Of a stretch of 64,000 nucleotides of DNA, positions 8,056-16,594 are shown piece after piece (position 1 is the stretch's first letter; each line of letters starts with the position of its first letter). The DNA comes from Rhodobacteraceae bacterium HTCC2150 (GTDB lineage: Bacteria; Pseudomonadota; Alphaproteobacteria; Rhodobacterales; Rhodobacteraceae): NCBI GenBank assembly GCA_000169395.1, contig AAXZ01000002.1, positions 919,360 through 983,359 of the forward strand, read 5' to 3'. The notes beneath the pieces were generated by a model. It did no database searches. It was not told the origin of the DNA and saw only the letters and a program-made list of their open reading frames with translations. Made by a program: the position numbers and the translations under genes.

Positions 8056-9723
8056 ATGTCCGATTCAAACAGTCAGAAATTCGCAATGCGCGGTGGAAAA
8101 TTCGTGCGCCTAGATGGCTGGACGCTCATCTCATTATTCATCGCAGCATTGGTTTTCATCCCGATTGCAGCAATTCTTTGGTTGGCATTTTTTCCCCAAG
8201 AAAATATTTGGCCACACCTGTTGAATACGACTTTGCCAAGATATTTTTTCAACACCATGATCTTGATGGCATCCGTTGGCGTCATTGCAGCAGTCATAGG
8301 AACAACGACCGCTTGGATGACAACACGATACAAGTTTTTCATGTCTGGTTTCTTTGGTTGGAGCCTTCTGTTGCCTCTCGCGATACCCGCCTATGTAGGT
8401 GCATATGCGCTGGTAGACTTCCTTGAATACGCCGGACCAGTGCAAACCACATTGCGTGGTTCTTTTGGTTGGAGTTCTTCAAAGGATTACGCCTTCATTG
8501 AGGTTCGTTCCATGGGCATGGCCGCAATGGTTTTGGGAATGGCCCTATATCCCTATGTTTACCTGTTGGTGCGCAGCGCCCTTAGCGAGCAATCATCAGA
8601 CAGCTACGATGTTGCCCGAGCACTTGGTGCCGGCCCGTTTTCACGGTTCATCCGTGTAGCCCTGCCTCTTTGCCGCCCTGCAATTGCGGCTGGCACATCC
8701 ATTGCAATGATGGAGGCAGCAAGTGATTTTGGTGTCGTCGATTATTTCGCCGTACAAACCTTAACCACGGGCATATTTTCGGTCTGGTTAGAAAGCTACA
8801 ACGCAGGCGGTGCTGCCCAATTATCACTGATCGTTCTAGGCTTAGTGTTTATTCTAATAACTGTTGAACGCGCCGCTCGACAAAAATCACGTGTTTATTC
8901 ACTTGGAAAATCGTTACGGCCCGTGCCGAAAACCGATCTGACTGGATGGCGTAATTTCGCGGCATTCCTGACATGCGCATTACCATTTGCAATCGGATTT
9001 CTAATACCATTTTCCATTATCGCCACCCACGCTGTCGAAAATCTGAATGGTTGGTCAGATGGTGGATTGATGCGCGCCTTGCTAAATACACTTACCGTGG
9101 CGTTCATAGCCGCAATAATTACGGTGCTTGCCGCGCTTGCCTTAGTTTATGGCGCACGTTTGTCCGGTCGGCAATTGCCAAGGCTCGTCCTTCCTTTGGC
9201 ATCTATCGGATACGCAGCACCTGGTGCTGTGCTGGGTGTGGGGCTACTTATTCCCCTCGCAGGGTTTGACCATTGGATAGCCGACACAATCGTTGCCCTT
9301 GGCGGCCCTGATGTAGGTCTTTTAGTAACTGGCAGCGCATGCGCCTTAGTTTTAGCTTATGTCACAAGATTTTTCGCACTCGGAACGGGTGCTGCAGACT
9401 CGGCTTTTGGTCGCGTGTCCCCTTCCCTGCCCCAAGCAGCAAGGGCCCTCGGTAAATCAACGACCGCTACACTTGGGTTGGTGTACCTTCCACTAATACG
9501 AAATTCTCTGGGAACTGCATTTTTGTTGATCTTCGTTGATTGCGTAAAAGAATTGCCAGCAACGTTGCTTTTAAGACCTTTTAATTTCAACACACTAGCC
9601 ACGCGTGTTTATGATCAAGCATCGTTAGAAAACCTGGGGAACGCCGCTCCTGCCGCCTTGGTTATTATCAGCGTTGGCTTCATTGCCGTATTGATTTTGT
9701 CGCGAAAACTTCTAGCGAGGTAA
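8056..9723 (+). CDS. iron-type ABC transporter permease, two fused permease domains (FbpB/SfuB-like)
   Basis: Inner-membrane subunit of 555 residues with about 12 hydrophobic helices arranged as two copies of the binding-protein-dependent permease domain. Each copy carries an EAA-type loop for contact with the ATPase: SYDVARALGAGPFSRFIRVALP in the first half, and AARALGKSTTATLGLVYLPL in the second. This layout is typical of ferric-iron importers (FbpB, SfuB, AfuB) and some thiamine importers. No binding protein or ATPase gene is adjacent, which is unusual. It must use subunits encoded elsewhere or be an orphan. It ends 77 nt before tRNA-Thr. Confidence 0.88.
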   Translation: MSDSNSQKFAMRGGKFVRLDGWTLISLFIAALVFIPIAAILWLAFFPQENIWPHLLNTTLPRYFFNTMILMASVGVIAAVIGTTTAWMTTRYKFFMSGFFGWSLLLPLAIPAYVGAYALVDFLEYAGPVQTTLRGSFGWSSSKDYAFIEVRSMGMAAMVLGMALYPYVYLLVRSALSEQSSDSYDVARALGAGPFSRFIRVALPLCRPAIAAGTSIAMMEAASDFGVVDYFAVQTLTTGIFSVWLESYNAGGAAQLSLIVLGLVFILITVERAARQKSRVYSLGKSLRPVPKTDLTGWRNFAAFLTCALPFAIGFLIPFSIIATHAVENLNGWSDGGLMRALLNTLTVAFIAAIITVLAALALVYGARLSGRQLPRLVLPLASIGYAAPGAVLGVGLLIPLAGFDHWIADTIVALGGPDVGLLVTGSACALVLAYVTRFFALGTGAADSAFGRVSPSLPQAARALGKSTTATLGLVYLPLIRNSLGTAFLLIFVDCVKELPATLLLRPFNFNTLATRVYDQASLENLGNAAPAALVIISVGFIAVLILSRKLLAR

Positions 9724-9799
9724 GAGAATTTATTTTTTTGTCTTTAATCGACAAAAAACCCTTGCAGGTTCCGATAGAGCAAGCTAAGTCCGCCGCAAT

Positions 9800-9875
9800 G
9801 CCCCTATAGCTCAGCTGGTAGAGCAATTGATTTGTAATCAATAGGTCCGCGGTTCGAGTCCGTGTGGGGGCACCA
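9800..9875 (+). tRNA. tRNA-Thr, anticodon TGT
   Basis: A full cloverleaf can be drawn. The acceptor arm GCCCCTA pairs with TGGGGGC, the D-arm is GCTC/GAGC, and the anticodon stem ATTGA/TCAAT encloses TTTGTAA, which gives anticodon TGT. The T-arm contains GGTTCGAGTCC. Discriminator A is at 9872 and encoded CCA at 9873-9875. Its 3' half is the integration target of the downstream island: the 3' end is repeated at 24452-24479. Confidence 0.97.
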
Positions 9876-9885
9876 GAATTCTCCT
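9857..9885 (+). repeat. attachment-site copy 1 (tRNA-Thr 3' end)
   Basis: The 29-nt stretch from AGTCCGTGTGGGGG through CACCAGAATTCTCCT recurs at 24452-24479 with one G missing. Similarity continues loosely past the core (both have TCCTTGTTT). The copy overlaps the T-arm and acceptor 3' strand of the tRNA, the standard target of tyrosine integrases. An integrase gene starts 149 nt later, in the order tRNA-att-int. Confidence 0.85.
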
Positions 9886-9930
9886 CATTTTCCTTGTTTC
9901 TATGGTTATGATGGCTTATACAGCCTCATT

Positions 9931-9966
9931 AGGAACACTTTTTGGGGTCAGTAAGGAACACTTTTT
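9931..9966 (+). repeat. pair of 13-bp direct repeats, possible integrase arm sites
   Basis: AGGAACACTTTTT occurs exactly at 9931-9943 and again at 9954-9966, two helical turns apart. The pair lies between the att core and the integrase start. Short direct repeats there are typical arm-type binding sites for tyrosine integrases. That role is inferred from position only. Confidence 0.5.
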
Positions 9967-10033
9967 CGTCGCGGTTAGACTAACTCGTCGGGAACTGACT
10001 GGTGATAGTGTCTCTAACCACAGGAGACTACCG

Positions 10034-11338
10034 ATGTTCAAACTACCGCCCTACACCGAACTGAAAGCTGATGGCATTTATCGCTATCGTCGGCGTGTTC
10101 CTGTCAAAGCAGTCAAAGAGCTTGGTAAGGGCTTCCTGTATCGCAACCTCGGTAAGACCAAAGAGGAAGTGCTGGCTAACTGGTCAGAGGCTCATAAGGA
10201 AGTAGAAGGTCTATTTGAACAAGCAAAACAAGGTGCCAAGATAGAAGCACAAGTGTTCGCCAAGAAGGGGGAACGCGAGAAAGTCCTACACCTCGTTGAG
10301 AAGCACTACGGTAAAGAAGCCTCCGAGATGTTGTCCGCTGGTGTTGTTGATGACAACCTTGAACATGCCCTTATGGGTCTTGCTGATGACCTATCAGGGT
10401 CTATCCCCCGTAAGACCGAGGCCATGTTGTATAGCGGTAAGGTGCCTGAAAAAGTCATTACGATGAGTAGTGTGATAGATGCTTACTACGAGTATAAAAC
10501 CTCTGGTGATAAAGCGACAGATAAGCGCCTACATAACCGTCTAACACGGGTCAAAGAAGACCTTACACAAGCCCTTGGTCAGACCAAGATACACAAACTA
10601 CCCATAGACAGTATCAGCAGGATAGATGCCAACACCTACCGCGACTTTCTGCTCACAAGGATGGTGCCAACAAGTGTTCAGCGATACAAGAACACCATAA
10701 ATGCGTCCTTTAACTGGTTCGTCAAAGAAAACGGTTTAGACCTCCCAAGCCCCTTTGTGTTCATCATCAAGGATGCGACACACACCAAGAACGATAGACT
10801 GCCCTTATCACAGGAAGATGTAAGCCTCCTGAACGATAAGTTCGTAGGGTCATCTGTTGATGTCATCTACAAGGTTCTTCGTGATACTGGCGCTCGTGTT
10901 GGTGAAGTAGCAGGTATCTTGGTTGGTGATGTTTCATTACAAAACAAAACCCTACACATCAAAGCCAACGACATTAGAGGTCTGAAAACCCTATCAAGTG
11001 AGCGTGTAGTTCCCTTGTCAGACACAGCGTTAGAAGCCCTACAAGCCCTTCGTATAGGCAAGGAAGATGACCAACCTATCTTTGATGCTTATGCCAGAGG
11101 CAACGGTAATACAGCCCTGTCGGCTATCCTGATGAAGCACCTACGCACAGTCATCACAACCAAGCAGAAGTCTATTCACAGCCTACGCCATAAGATGAAA
11201 GATGACCTCCGCAACACAGGCTGTGATAGTTCTTTGGCCGATGCTATTTTAGGACATACAACAGCAGGTGTAGGTAGCAGGTATGGTTCAGGGTATAACG
11301 CAGAGGTGATGCGTCAGGCTCTTACGAAGGTTTGGTAG
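10034..11338 (+). CDS. tyrosine site-specific integrase of the tRNA-Thr island (integrase 1, intact)
   Basis: Start ATG at 10034 (MFKLPPYTEL) follows CAGGAGA at 10021-10027; this gives 434 residues. An N-terminal SAM-like/DUF6538-type segment (YRYRRRVPVKAVKELGKG) is followed by a core-binding region (about 150-240) and the catalytic domain. Catalytic residues visible are Arg in TGARVGEV (about residue 287), His-x-x-Arg in HSLRHKM, His in LGHTTAG, and Tyr in SRYGSGY (about residue 415). It cuts and rejoins DNA at the att core in the tRNA gene just upstream. It resembles integrase 2 at 24666 closely in architecture. All catalytic residues are present, so it may be active. Confidence 0.92.
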   Translation: MFKLPPYTELKADGIYRYRRRVPVKAVKELGKGFLYRNLGKTKEEVLANWSEAHKEVEGLFEQAKQGAKIEAQVFAKKGEREKVLHLVEKHYGKEASEMLSAGVVDDNLEHALMGLADDLSGSIPRKTEAMLYSGKVPEKVITMSSVIDAYYEYKTSGDKATDKRLHNRLTRVKEDLTQALGQTKIHKLPIDSISRIDANTYRDFLLTRMVPTSVQRYKNTINASFNWFVKENGLDLPSPFVFIIKDATHTKNDRLPLSQEDVSLLNDKFVGSSVDVIYKVLRDTGARVGEVAGILVGDVSLQNKTLHIKANDIRGLKTLSSERVVPLSDTALEALQALRIGKEDDQPIFDAYARGNGNTALSAILMKHLRTVITTKQKSIHSLRHKMKDDLRNTGCDSSLADAILGHTTAGVGSRYGSGYNAEVMRQALTKVW

Positions 11339-11379
11339 TAGGCTTACCCCTCTAACGAGCTAATTTGGTCTGAACCGCC

Positions 11380-11541
11380 CTGCGCCACCGCATGAAGGAT
11401 AAGCTGCGCAACACGGGCTGTCCTGAAGCCATCTCCCTGGCCATCCTCGGGCACAGTACCAACACAGTGGCTGCCAACTATGGCTCGGGGTATGCCTTGG
11501 AGGTCATGCGGGAGCACATGGTGAAGGTCTGGGAGAAGTGA
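11380..11541 (+). pseudogene. integrase remnant: C-terminal 53 codons of a tyrosine recombinase
   Basis: In-frame translation gives LRHRMKDKLRNTGC through an LGHST motif to ANYGSGYALEVMREHM and a stop. It carries the LRHRM, GH and YGSGY catalytic blocks and aligns with the last residues of integrase 1 (LRHKMKDDLRNTGC ... RYGSGY). Nothing upstream encodes the rest of the protein. The remnant begins 41 nt after integrase 1 ends. It is the tail of an older integrase from an earlier insertion at the same tRNA, or of a recombination between two integrase genes. Confidence 0.85.
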
Positions 11542-11851
11542 TGCTGGAGTAGGCGAGTGGCGGGTCTGTGCGGACCTTCGACCAAAGCACAGCGAACGGC
11601 AGGAAAGAGCCCAAATTTACGGTCGCCGCACGACGAACGGTTGGCTGCTTTCAATTTTCCTCGTAAGTGAATGTGCCTAATTAGATGCATAGCCATCGGA
11701 TTAATCACGTTCATTTGTTAGATGGCGATGGAATGGCCAAAGTTGGTGTAATTGCGATGAATTTTAAGGCTGAATGCTTTGCATGGTTCGTGATGGCGCG
11801 AATTGGCTTGGAGCAATCGTCTCGCCCATCAGATTTGGACAGCGTGTCCTT
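11542..11851. other. gene-free stretch with intergenic repeat remnant
   Basis: About 310 nt with no credible gene. Around 11575-11655 it contains a member of a degenerate intergenic repeat family: AGCGAACGGCAGGAAAGAGC followed by CGCCGCACGACGAACGG. The rest is unremarkable. Confidence 0.5.
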
Positions 11852-12610
11852 CTAAAACGAGCGAATATTGTGAAATTTGTGCATGTTGTTGAAAGAACAG
11901 AATTCAATCGCATTGAATCGAATTGGGCCACACCGAGCGAGGTGTTCTTCAAAAAGAGATTCACATTCTTTCAGCGTGTCTGCGGCCATTCTTTCGCCGA
12001 GCCATTTCACGACATAAGCCATCGAAACATGGAAAACGTAGCTTTTGACGTCGCCTCGGTAGAGGCCCGTTAATTGTTCAAGTTTAGCACGTAAATCGCG
12101 AAGTCGGGTTTCGTCTTGCGGTGTCGCCGCTCGCATCGAAACGCTTGTCGGCAGGAACAAATTTTCAGGCAGAACGCTGAACTCGCTGGGAATGTCGATG
12201 CCAGTGAGGCGCGCGTCGTAAGCTGTCGTAATTTTGTCCAGCGACGAGTCCAATGGAAATCCCTCAGGCCATCCGTCAGACCCAAGCGGCGCGCCACTTA
12301 CTCCGCAAAAAATGGTCATGTGGAAGCTGGATCTGGGCAAGAACGTGAAATGATCGGCTTTGGGGTGCTCGCGCAACTTGTCCTGCACGGTGCACAACGC
12401 TTCATAGAATTCTGAGGTCGGGTCGATGTGACACAAGAATGTGTTGCCAGGGAACGAAATCACCTTTCCATCAGGGGTGAACTTCCCCCCCATTCCGGCT
12501 TGTGTGATCGCTTTCGGATAATCGGATGTTATGTCCTTGCCAGTGAGTATGTTCATGGCTTGCGCCCTTCGGGCTTCGTCACGCGTTGAGTTACAATCAG
12601 GTAGGTTCAT
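11852..12610 (-). CDS. DUF1868 protein, 2H-phosphoesterase-like
   Basis: 252 residues from the ATG at 12610 (MNLPDCNSTRDEARRAQAMN). This start lies inside the end of galT (stop at 12597-12599), so translation is coupled. It has the paired motifs of the 2H phosphoesterase superfamily: HMT (H97, T99 in SFHMTIFCG) and HVS (H194, S196 in YVFHVSMAY). Superfamily members hydrolyse 2'-3' or 1''-2'' cyclic phosphodiesters or ligate RNA. The substrate of DUF1868 proteins is not known. As the last gene of a sugar-uptake operon beside galT, it may act on a cyclic sugar-phosphate or nucleotide; that is inference. Confidence 0.8.
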   Translation of the reverse strand: MNLPDCNSTRDEARRAQAMNILTGKDITSDYPKAITQAGMGGKFTPDGKVISFPGNTFLCHIDPTSEFYEALCTVQDKLREHPKADHFTFLPRSSFHMTIFCGVSGAPLGSDGWPEGFPLDSSLDKITTAYDARLTGIDIPSEFSVLPENLFLPTSVSMRAATPQDETRLRDLRAKLEQLTGLYRGDVKSYVFHVSMAYVVKWLGERMAADTLKECESLFEEHLARCGPIRFNAIEFCSFNNMHKFHNIRSF

Positions 12611-13670
12611 GAGTGACCTTCGCTTTTTGAAGGTAATGTATCGTGTTTTGTGTCCGTAACATCTTCGCAGCCGCTTCAGGTGTAAGATCACGCTGTGCTT
12701 CTGCCAGCAATTCATAGCCGACCATAAATTTTTTTACCGTCGACGAACGCAAAAGTGGTGGATAAAAATGGGCATGTACCTGCCAATGATCAACGTCCTG
12801 TTGATTGCAAGGGGCACCGTGCCAGCCCATCGAATACGGGAAATCAGTTTGGAATAGGTTGTCATACCGAATAGTTAATTGCTGCAGTGCACCTGCCAGA
12901 TCATCTTGTTGCTCAGCCGATAGATCAGTCAACCGCGGCGAGTGGGTGAGCGGCAATAGCAAAGTTTCGAACGGCCAGACCGCCCAATAGGGCACAACAC
13001 AAAGCCAGTGTTCTGTGGCAAAGACCACGCGCGCTCCATCCGCCATTTCTTTGTTGGCATAATCCAACAATAAGGTCGTGCCTGTTTGCGCATGATAAGA
13101 TCGTTGTTCACGGTCTTCGGCTGAAACGAGATTGGGCACAAAATCAGAAGCCCAAATTTGACCGTGCGGGTGTGGATTGGAACACCCCATAGCAGCGCCC
13201 TTGTTTTCGAAGATGGCAACCCATTCATGCCGCTGTGCAAGCGTCCTGTATTCTGTCAGCCAACAATCAATGACGCGTTTGATGGCCTCCGTTCCCATTT
13301 GTGCCATGGTCACGTCATGGCGTTCGGAATAGCAAACAACACGTGCCTCACCCAGCGTTGCTGCCCGTTGGAAGAGAGCGTCGTCAGATGGGGGCATATG
13401 CGATGTATCCATCGTCAATGCAGCAAAATCATTCGAAAACGCCCAAGAACCCACATAGTTTGGATTGATTGCACCGTTAACGCGCGTGTTCCCCGCACAT
13501 AGATAGCAATTGGCGTCGTGCGACGGCAAATTGTTTGTTGGTGGTGATTCAACAGCGCCTTGCCATGGTCTGGCGGCGCGTTGGGGAGATACCAAAATCC
13601 ATTCGCCGGTTAAGGCATTACGGCGCCTATGCGGTTTCGTTTGGGTGATATCGTCCAGTGCAGAGGTCAT
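12597..13670 (-). CDS. galT: galactose-1-phosphate uridylyltransferase
   Basis: Cytosolic Leloir-pathway enzyme exchanging UMP between UDP-glucose and galactose 1-phosphate. 357 residues, normal for the HIT-superfamily GalT. The active-site motif NPHPHGQIW is present with H167 and H169, the latter corresponding to the uridylylated histidine. Zinc-type cysteines are at CYLC (55-58). No galK or galE lies beside it. It follows a PotABCD-type ABC transporter in the same orientation, 111 nt after the binding-protein gene and beyond a strong stem-loop. Confidence 0.93.
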   Translation of the reverse strand: MTSALDDITQTKPHRRRNALTGEWILVSPQRAARPWQGAVESPPTNNLPSHDANCYLCAGNTRVNGAINPNYVGSWAFSNDFAALTMDTSHMPPSDDALFQRAATLGEARVVCYSERHDVTMAQMGTEAIKRVIDCWLTEYRTLAQRHEWVAIFENKGAAMGCSNPHPHGQIWASDFVPNLVSAEDREQRSYHAQTGTTLLLDYANKEMADGARVVFATEHWLCVVPYWAVWPFETLLLPLTHSPRLTDLSAEQQDDLAGALQQLTIRYDNLFQTDFPYSMGWHGAPCNQQDVDHWQVHAHFYPPLLRSSTVKKFMVGYELLAEAQRDLTPEAAAKMLRTQNTIHYLQKAKVTHEPT

Positions 13671-13728
13671 GAAATTTCCGTTTGAATTGGTCAGTTTCCA
13701 ATGCAGACACTGCCGACTTTCTGAGAGG

Positions 13729-13758
13729 TGCCAGGCCGAACATGCGTCCGGCCTGGCA
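13729..13758 (-). other. 10-bp perfect stem-loop after the binding-protein gene
   Basis: TGCCAGGCCG (13729-13738) and CGGCCTGGCA (13749-13758) are exact complements with a 10-nt loop. It is in the 111-nt gap between the solute-binding-protein gene and galT, both on the minus strand. The minus strand has no T-run after the stem. It is therefore more likely an RNA-stabilising or partial-termination structure than a full terminator. Confidence 0.65.
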
Positions 13759-13781
13759 TGTTTTTCGCGAGCTTTTGGCGC

Positions 13782-14882
13782 TTAACGCTCCAAAATCACG
13801 TTATCGATGAATGACGCTTCGACTTCTCCGCGGAACGGCTGAGCGCCCCAAACTTGGCGAAATGCACGTTGTTCGTTGGGAACCAATGCAAAGCTGTCGT
13901 CGGCTGCTGTGTTCATCGGTGCTGTGCCGAAGTCTTTGTTGAACATTGACTGCGTTTCAGGTGATGTCAGCCAATTCACGAAGACGGCCGCTGCAGCTGG
14001 GTTTGGCGCGTTAAGCGGTATTGCAACACCATTGCCGCCGCCGTTCATGCCCATTTCTGGAATATAGAACTTAATCTCTTCCCGGACTTCGCCGCGGTTT
14101 TGAAGTCCAGCAAGGTGATCTTCCCATGCAGGAACCATCCAAAGTTCGCCATCACTGGCCCGGATGATGCTGTCAGCATTTGATGCGGTTACGACATAGT
14201 TTTCGGCATGTTCGTTGAAGAAGTCGATACCTGGCTGAATTGCTGCAAGGCGTTCGTCCGTAACTTCACCGTTGCTGAAATCGATATCGGCAACAACACG
14301 AAGCGTGTTTTGATAGAACGACGGGCCAGAGCCACCCTTTTCATAGTTGAAGCCAAATTTGCCAGGGTTTTCGGCCCAGAAAGCGGCAAATTCATCTGGT
14401 GTTTGTGGCAGGTTGTCGGCGCTGACATGTGCGGGGTCATAAGCAATCCCTGTCTGGTTGCCCCAGAACGCGACCACATGATCACCACCGTCAAAGCCTG
14501 CCAATTCGACAACACGACCATCATCTTCCGGCAGCACAGAAAGAGAAGAAAACAGCGGTGCAAGATCAACCGTGGCAAAACCGTCTGTTCCCCAAGCAAG
14601 AACATCAATGTCGCCCGTTTCGCGATCACGCTCGGCCAACATCTTCTCGGAGTTTCCGGCAGCCGTACCTTCAGGAATTGTAACGGAAATTCCATATTCC
14701 TCTTCGAACGCTTGGACGGCACGGCGGAAATCGTCGCGCAGATACCAAACATACCAAGTGACTTCGCCTTCTTCCTTTGCTTGGGCGACAATGTCGTCCC
14801 AGCTCATTGACGTAAGATCGCCGGCGAAGGACATTGTGGCGCTTGCCAGCAATGCTGTTGTCGCTAGTAAAGATTTTATCAT
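13782..14882 (-). CDS. ABC transporter periplasmic solute-binding protein (PotD/AfuA-like)
   Basis: 366 residues with a Sec signal peptide MIKSLLATTALLASATMSFA cleaved before GDLTSM. The mature protein has the two-lobe binding-protein pattern of the spermidine/putrescine-thiamine-iron cluster (EGEVTWYVWYLRDDFRRAVQ; GTDGFATVDLAPLF; FVNWLTSPETQSMFN). The ligand cannot be read from sequence. Linkage to galT and a ROK regulator points to a sugar or sugar derivative, which would be unusual for this transporter class. It lies 33 nt downstream of the second permease and upstream of an intercistronic hairpin. Confidence 0.88.
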   Translation of the reverse strand: MIKSLLATTALLASATMSFAGDLTSMSWDDIVAQAKEEGEVTWYVWYLRDDFRRAVQAFEEEYGISVTIPEGTAAGNSEKMLAERDRETGDIDVLAWGTDGFATVDLAPLFSSLSVLPEDDGRVVELAGFDGGDHVVAFWGNQTGIAYDPAHVSADNLPQTPDEFAAFWAENPGKFGFNYEKGGSGPSFYQNTLRVVADIDFSNGEVTDERLAAIQPGIDFFNEHAENYVVTASNADSIIRASDGELWMVPAWEDHLAGLQNRGEVREEIKFYIPEMGMNGGGNGVAIPLNAPNPAAAAVFVNWLTSPETQSMFNKDFGTAPMNTAADDSFALVPNEQRAFRQVWGAQPFRGEVEASFIDNVILER

Positions 14883-14915
14883 TAGTCTTCCTCCAGTTGG
14901 TTTTTTGTATTTCCG

Positions 14916-15743
14916 TCAGCCTTTGCCTGACGAAAGGGTTGGGTTTGCAGATCTGAGCAAGCGTTCCAAAATCAGCATCAATAAGACGTTTGGAACGACA
15001 AGAATTAGCGAAAGAACAGCGGCATTCGGCCGGACGTAATCCTGACCAAGTGCTGAATAAAGAAGCGTTGGAATTGTCACGACATCGGGTGATCCCACAA
15101 TGAAAGCGATCGCAAATTCCTCAATCGATTGGATAAATACGATCAACAGCGTTGCGAAAATTCCCGGCTTTAACGCTGGTAGATATGCAACTTTGAATCT
15201 GGCCCAATGACTGGCACCCAGATCGCGGGCCGCATCTATGTGATCTTGGCGCACTTGTTCAAAGCTGACGGTCAAGATGCGAATAGCAAACGGCATAAAC
15301 AGAACCGAGTGGGCAAAAAGGATGGCTCCGGGCCGCCAACTGGACAAGCCAATCTGAAACAGAAGCGACGTGAAAAAGATTGCTGTGATGAAGGGAGGAA
15401 CCACCAAGGGAAGTAGGCACAGCATCTTAGCCAGTTCGCGGCCCAGAAAGGATATGCGGCCCAATGCAAACGACGTGGGCAATGCAAGTAGTAAGGACAG
15501 TATCGCGGCTGAAGGGGCCAGCGTATACGACGCGATAAGCGCACTTTTCAGAGAAGAATTTTCCCACATGTCCGTCCAGCGAAACAACGACATGACAGGG
15601 GGCAGAACCTTATCTGCCGTCCACGGTTCAGACGGGTCAACCAACGACCAAAGCACTGCCATTGTGAAGGGGATGATTAGCCAAATTGCGCAAACTGCTA
15701 ACAGCGCAATAAGCAGTATTTTATTCACACGTTGAACGGTCAT
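14916..15743 (-). CDS. ABC transporter permease (PotC-like)
   Basis: Inner-membrane subunit with about six helices, 275 residues from the ATG at 15743. That start overlaps the stop of the preceding permease by ATGA, which settles it over an upstream alternative. The ATPase-contact loop is DAARDLGASHWARFKVAYLPALKPG. The conserved region FIQSIEEFAIAFIVGSPDV is typical of PotC/YdcV permeases. It pairs with the permease at 15740-16594 to form the channel. Confidence 0.9.
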   Translation of the reverse strand: MTVQRVNKILLIALLAVCAIWLIIPFTMAVLWSLVDPSEPWTADKVLPPVMSLFRWTDMWENSSLKSALIASYTLAPSAAILSLLLALPTSFALGRISFLGRELAKMLCLLPLVVPPFITAIFFTSLLFQIGLSSWRPGAILFAHSVLFMPFAIRILTVSFEQVRQDHIDAARDLGASHWARFKVAYLPALKPGIFATLLIVFIQSIEEFAIAFIVGSPDVVTIPTLLYSALGQDYVRPNAAVLSLILVVPNVLLMLILERLLRSANPTLSSGKG

Positions 15744-16594
15744 TTTATCCGCCCCCGCATGACCATTCGTGCAACGACAGCCAAAATAGCTGATCCAACC
15801 AGTGCAATCATCATCAAGGAAACGCCGACGACTGCCGCTGAATGCCAATCACCCCGCCCTTTGAAGCTGACCATCAGTTGTGAAAGCGATTGCTTGTTGG
15901 TGGGCCCTGCGATGACCTGAAAACTAAAATCCGCGACCGCGCCGATGAAGATAATCACCATTGCGGCCTGCATTCCAGAAACCGTCAATGGCGCAATTAT
16001 GCGGCGAAACCGATCCCAAGTTCCTGCACCAAGATCGCGGGCTGCGTCCAATACATCGTCGGAAATGCTTTGCACAGCGCCTGTCAGCAACAAAAGCGCA
16101 AACGGCATGTTCTTCCACGTCTGCAGGATAAGAACGCCGTAAGCGTTCGGATCATTTTGCAAACGTCGCGGTTCAGACCAAATGCCCAGCCATTGCATGA
16201 ACTGGTTTAGGATGCCGTGATAGGAAATCACATTGATGAACAGAAATGCAGCGACCAAGCCGTGCACCAGCAAAGGTGCCTTTAAGACAGCGCCGATGAA
16301 GTTGGATCCCGCAAATGGTTTGCGCAACCAGATTGCCAAAGGATAAGCCAACGCAACCGAGAAGATGGCACTGAAGACGCCAATATAGATCGAATATTGA
16401 ATTGATCGTTTGAAGGCTTTGCGACCAGCCATTTTTGACCAGAACTCGGTCGAGAATTCATTGGTTCCGTTGAGGCTGTAATATCCAAAGGATTGTGAAA
16501 CAGCAATGTAGACGACAGTACCGATCAAGGCCAAGATCAAACCTAACCCGGGCGTCAGCAAGCCAATAATCAAAAGGCCACGCCGCAGTTTCAT
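15740..16594 (-). CDS. ABC transporter permease (PotB-like)
   Basis: Inner-membrane subunit, 284 residues with about six helices, first gene after the ATPase and overlapping it by 4 nt (16591-16594). The EAA loop reads DAARDLGAGTWDRFRRIIAPLT and the protein begins with a cytoplasmic-positive stretch, MKLRRGLLIIG. It resembles PotB/YdcU permeases of polyamine-type importers. Confidence 0.9.
   Translation of the reverse strand: MKLRRGLLIIGLLTPGLGLILALIGTVVYIAVSQSFGYYSLNGTNEFSTEFWSKMAGRKAFKRSIQYSIYIGVFSAIFSVALAYPLAIWLRKPFAGSNFIGAVLKAPLLVHGLVAAFLFINVISYHGILNQFMQWLGIWSEPRRLQNDPNAYGVLILQTWKNMPFALLLLTGAVQSISDDVLDAARDLGAGTWDRFRRIIAPLTVSGMQAAMVIIFIGAVADFSFQVIAGPTNKQSLSQLMVSFKGRGDWHSAAVVGVSLMMIALVGSAILAVVARMVMRGRIK

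Noticed and set aside
14208..14810. 200-codon open frame antisense to the PotD-like gene
   Set aside because: No family resemblance, irregular composition, and the opposite strand carries a clear binding protein. It is a shadow.
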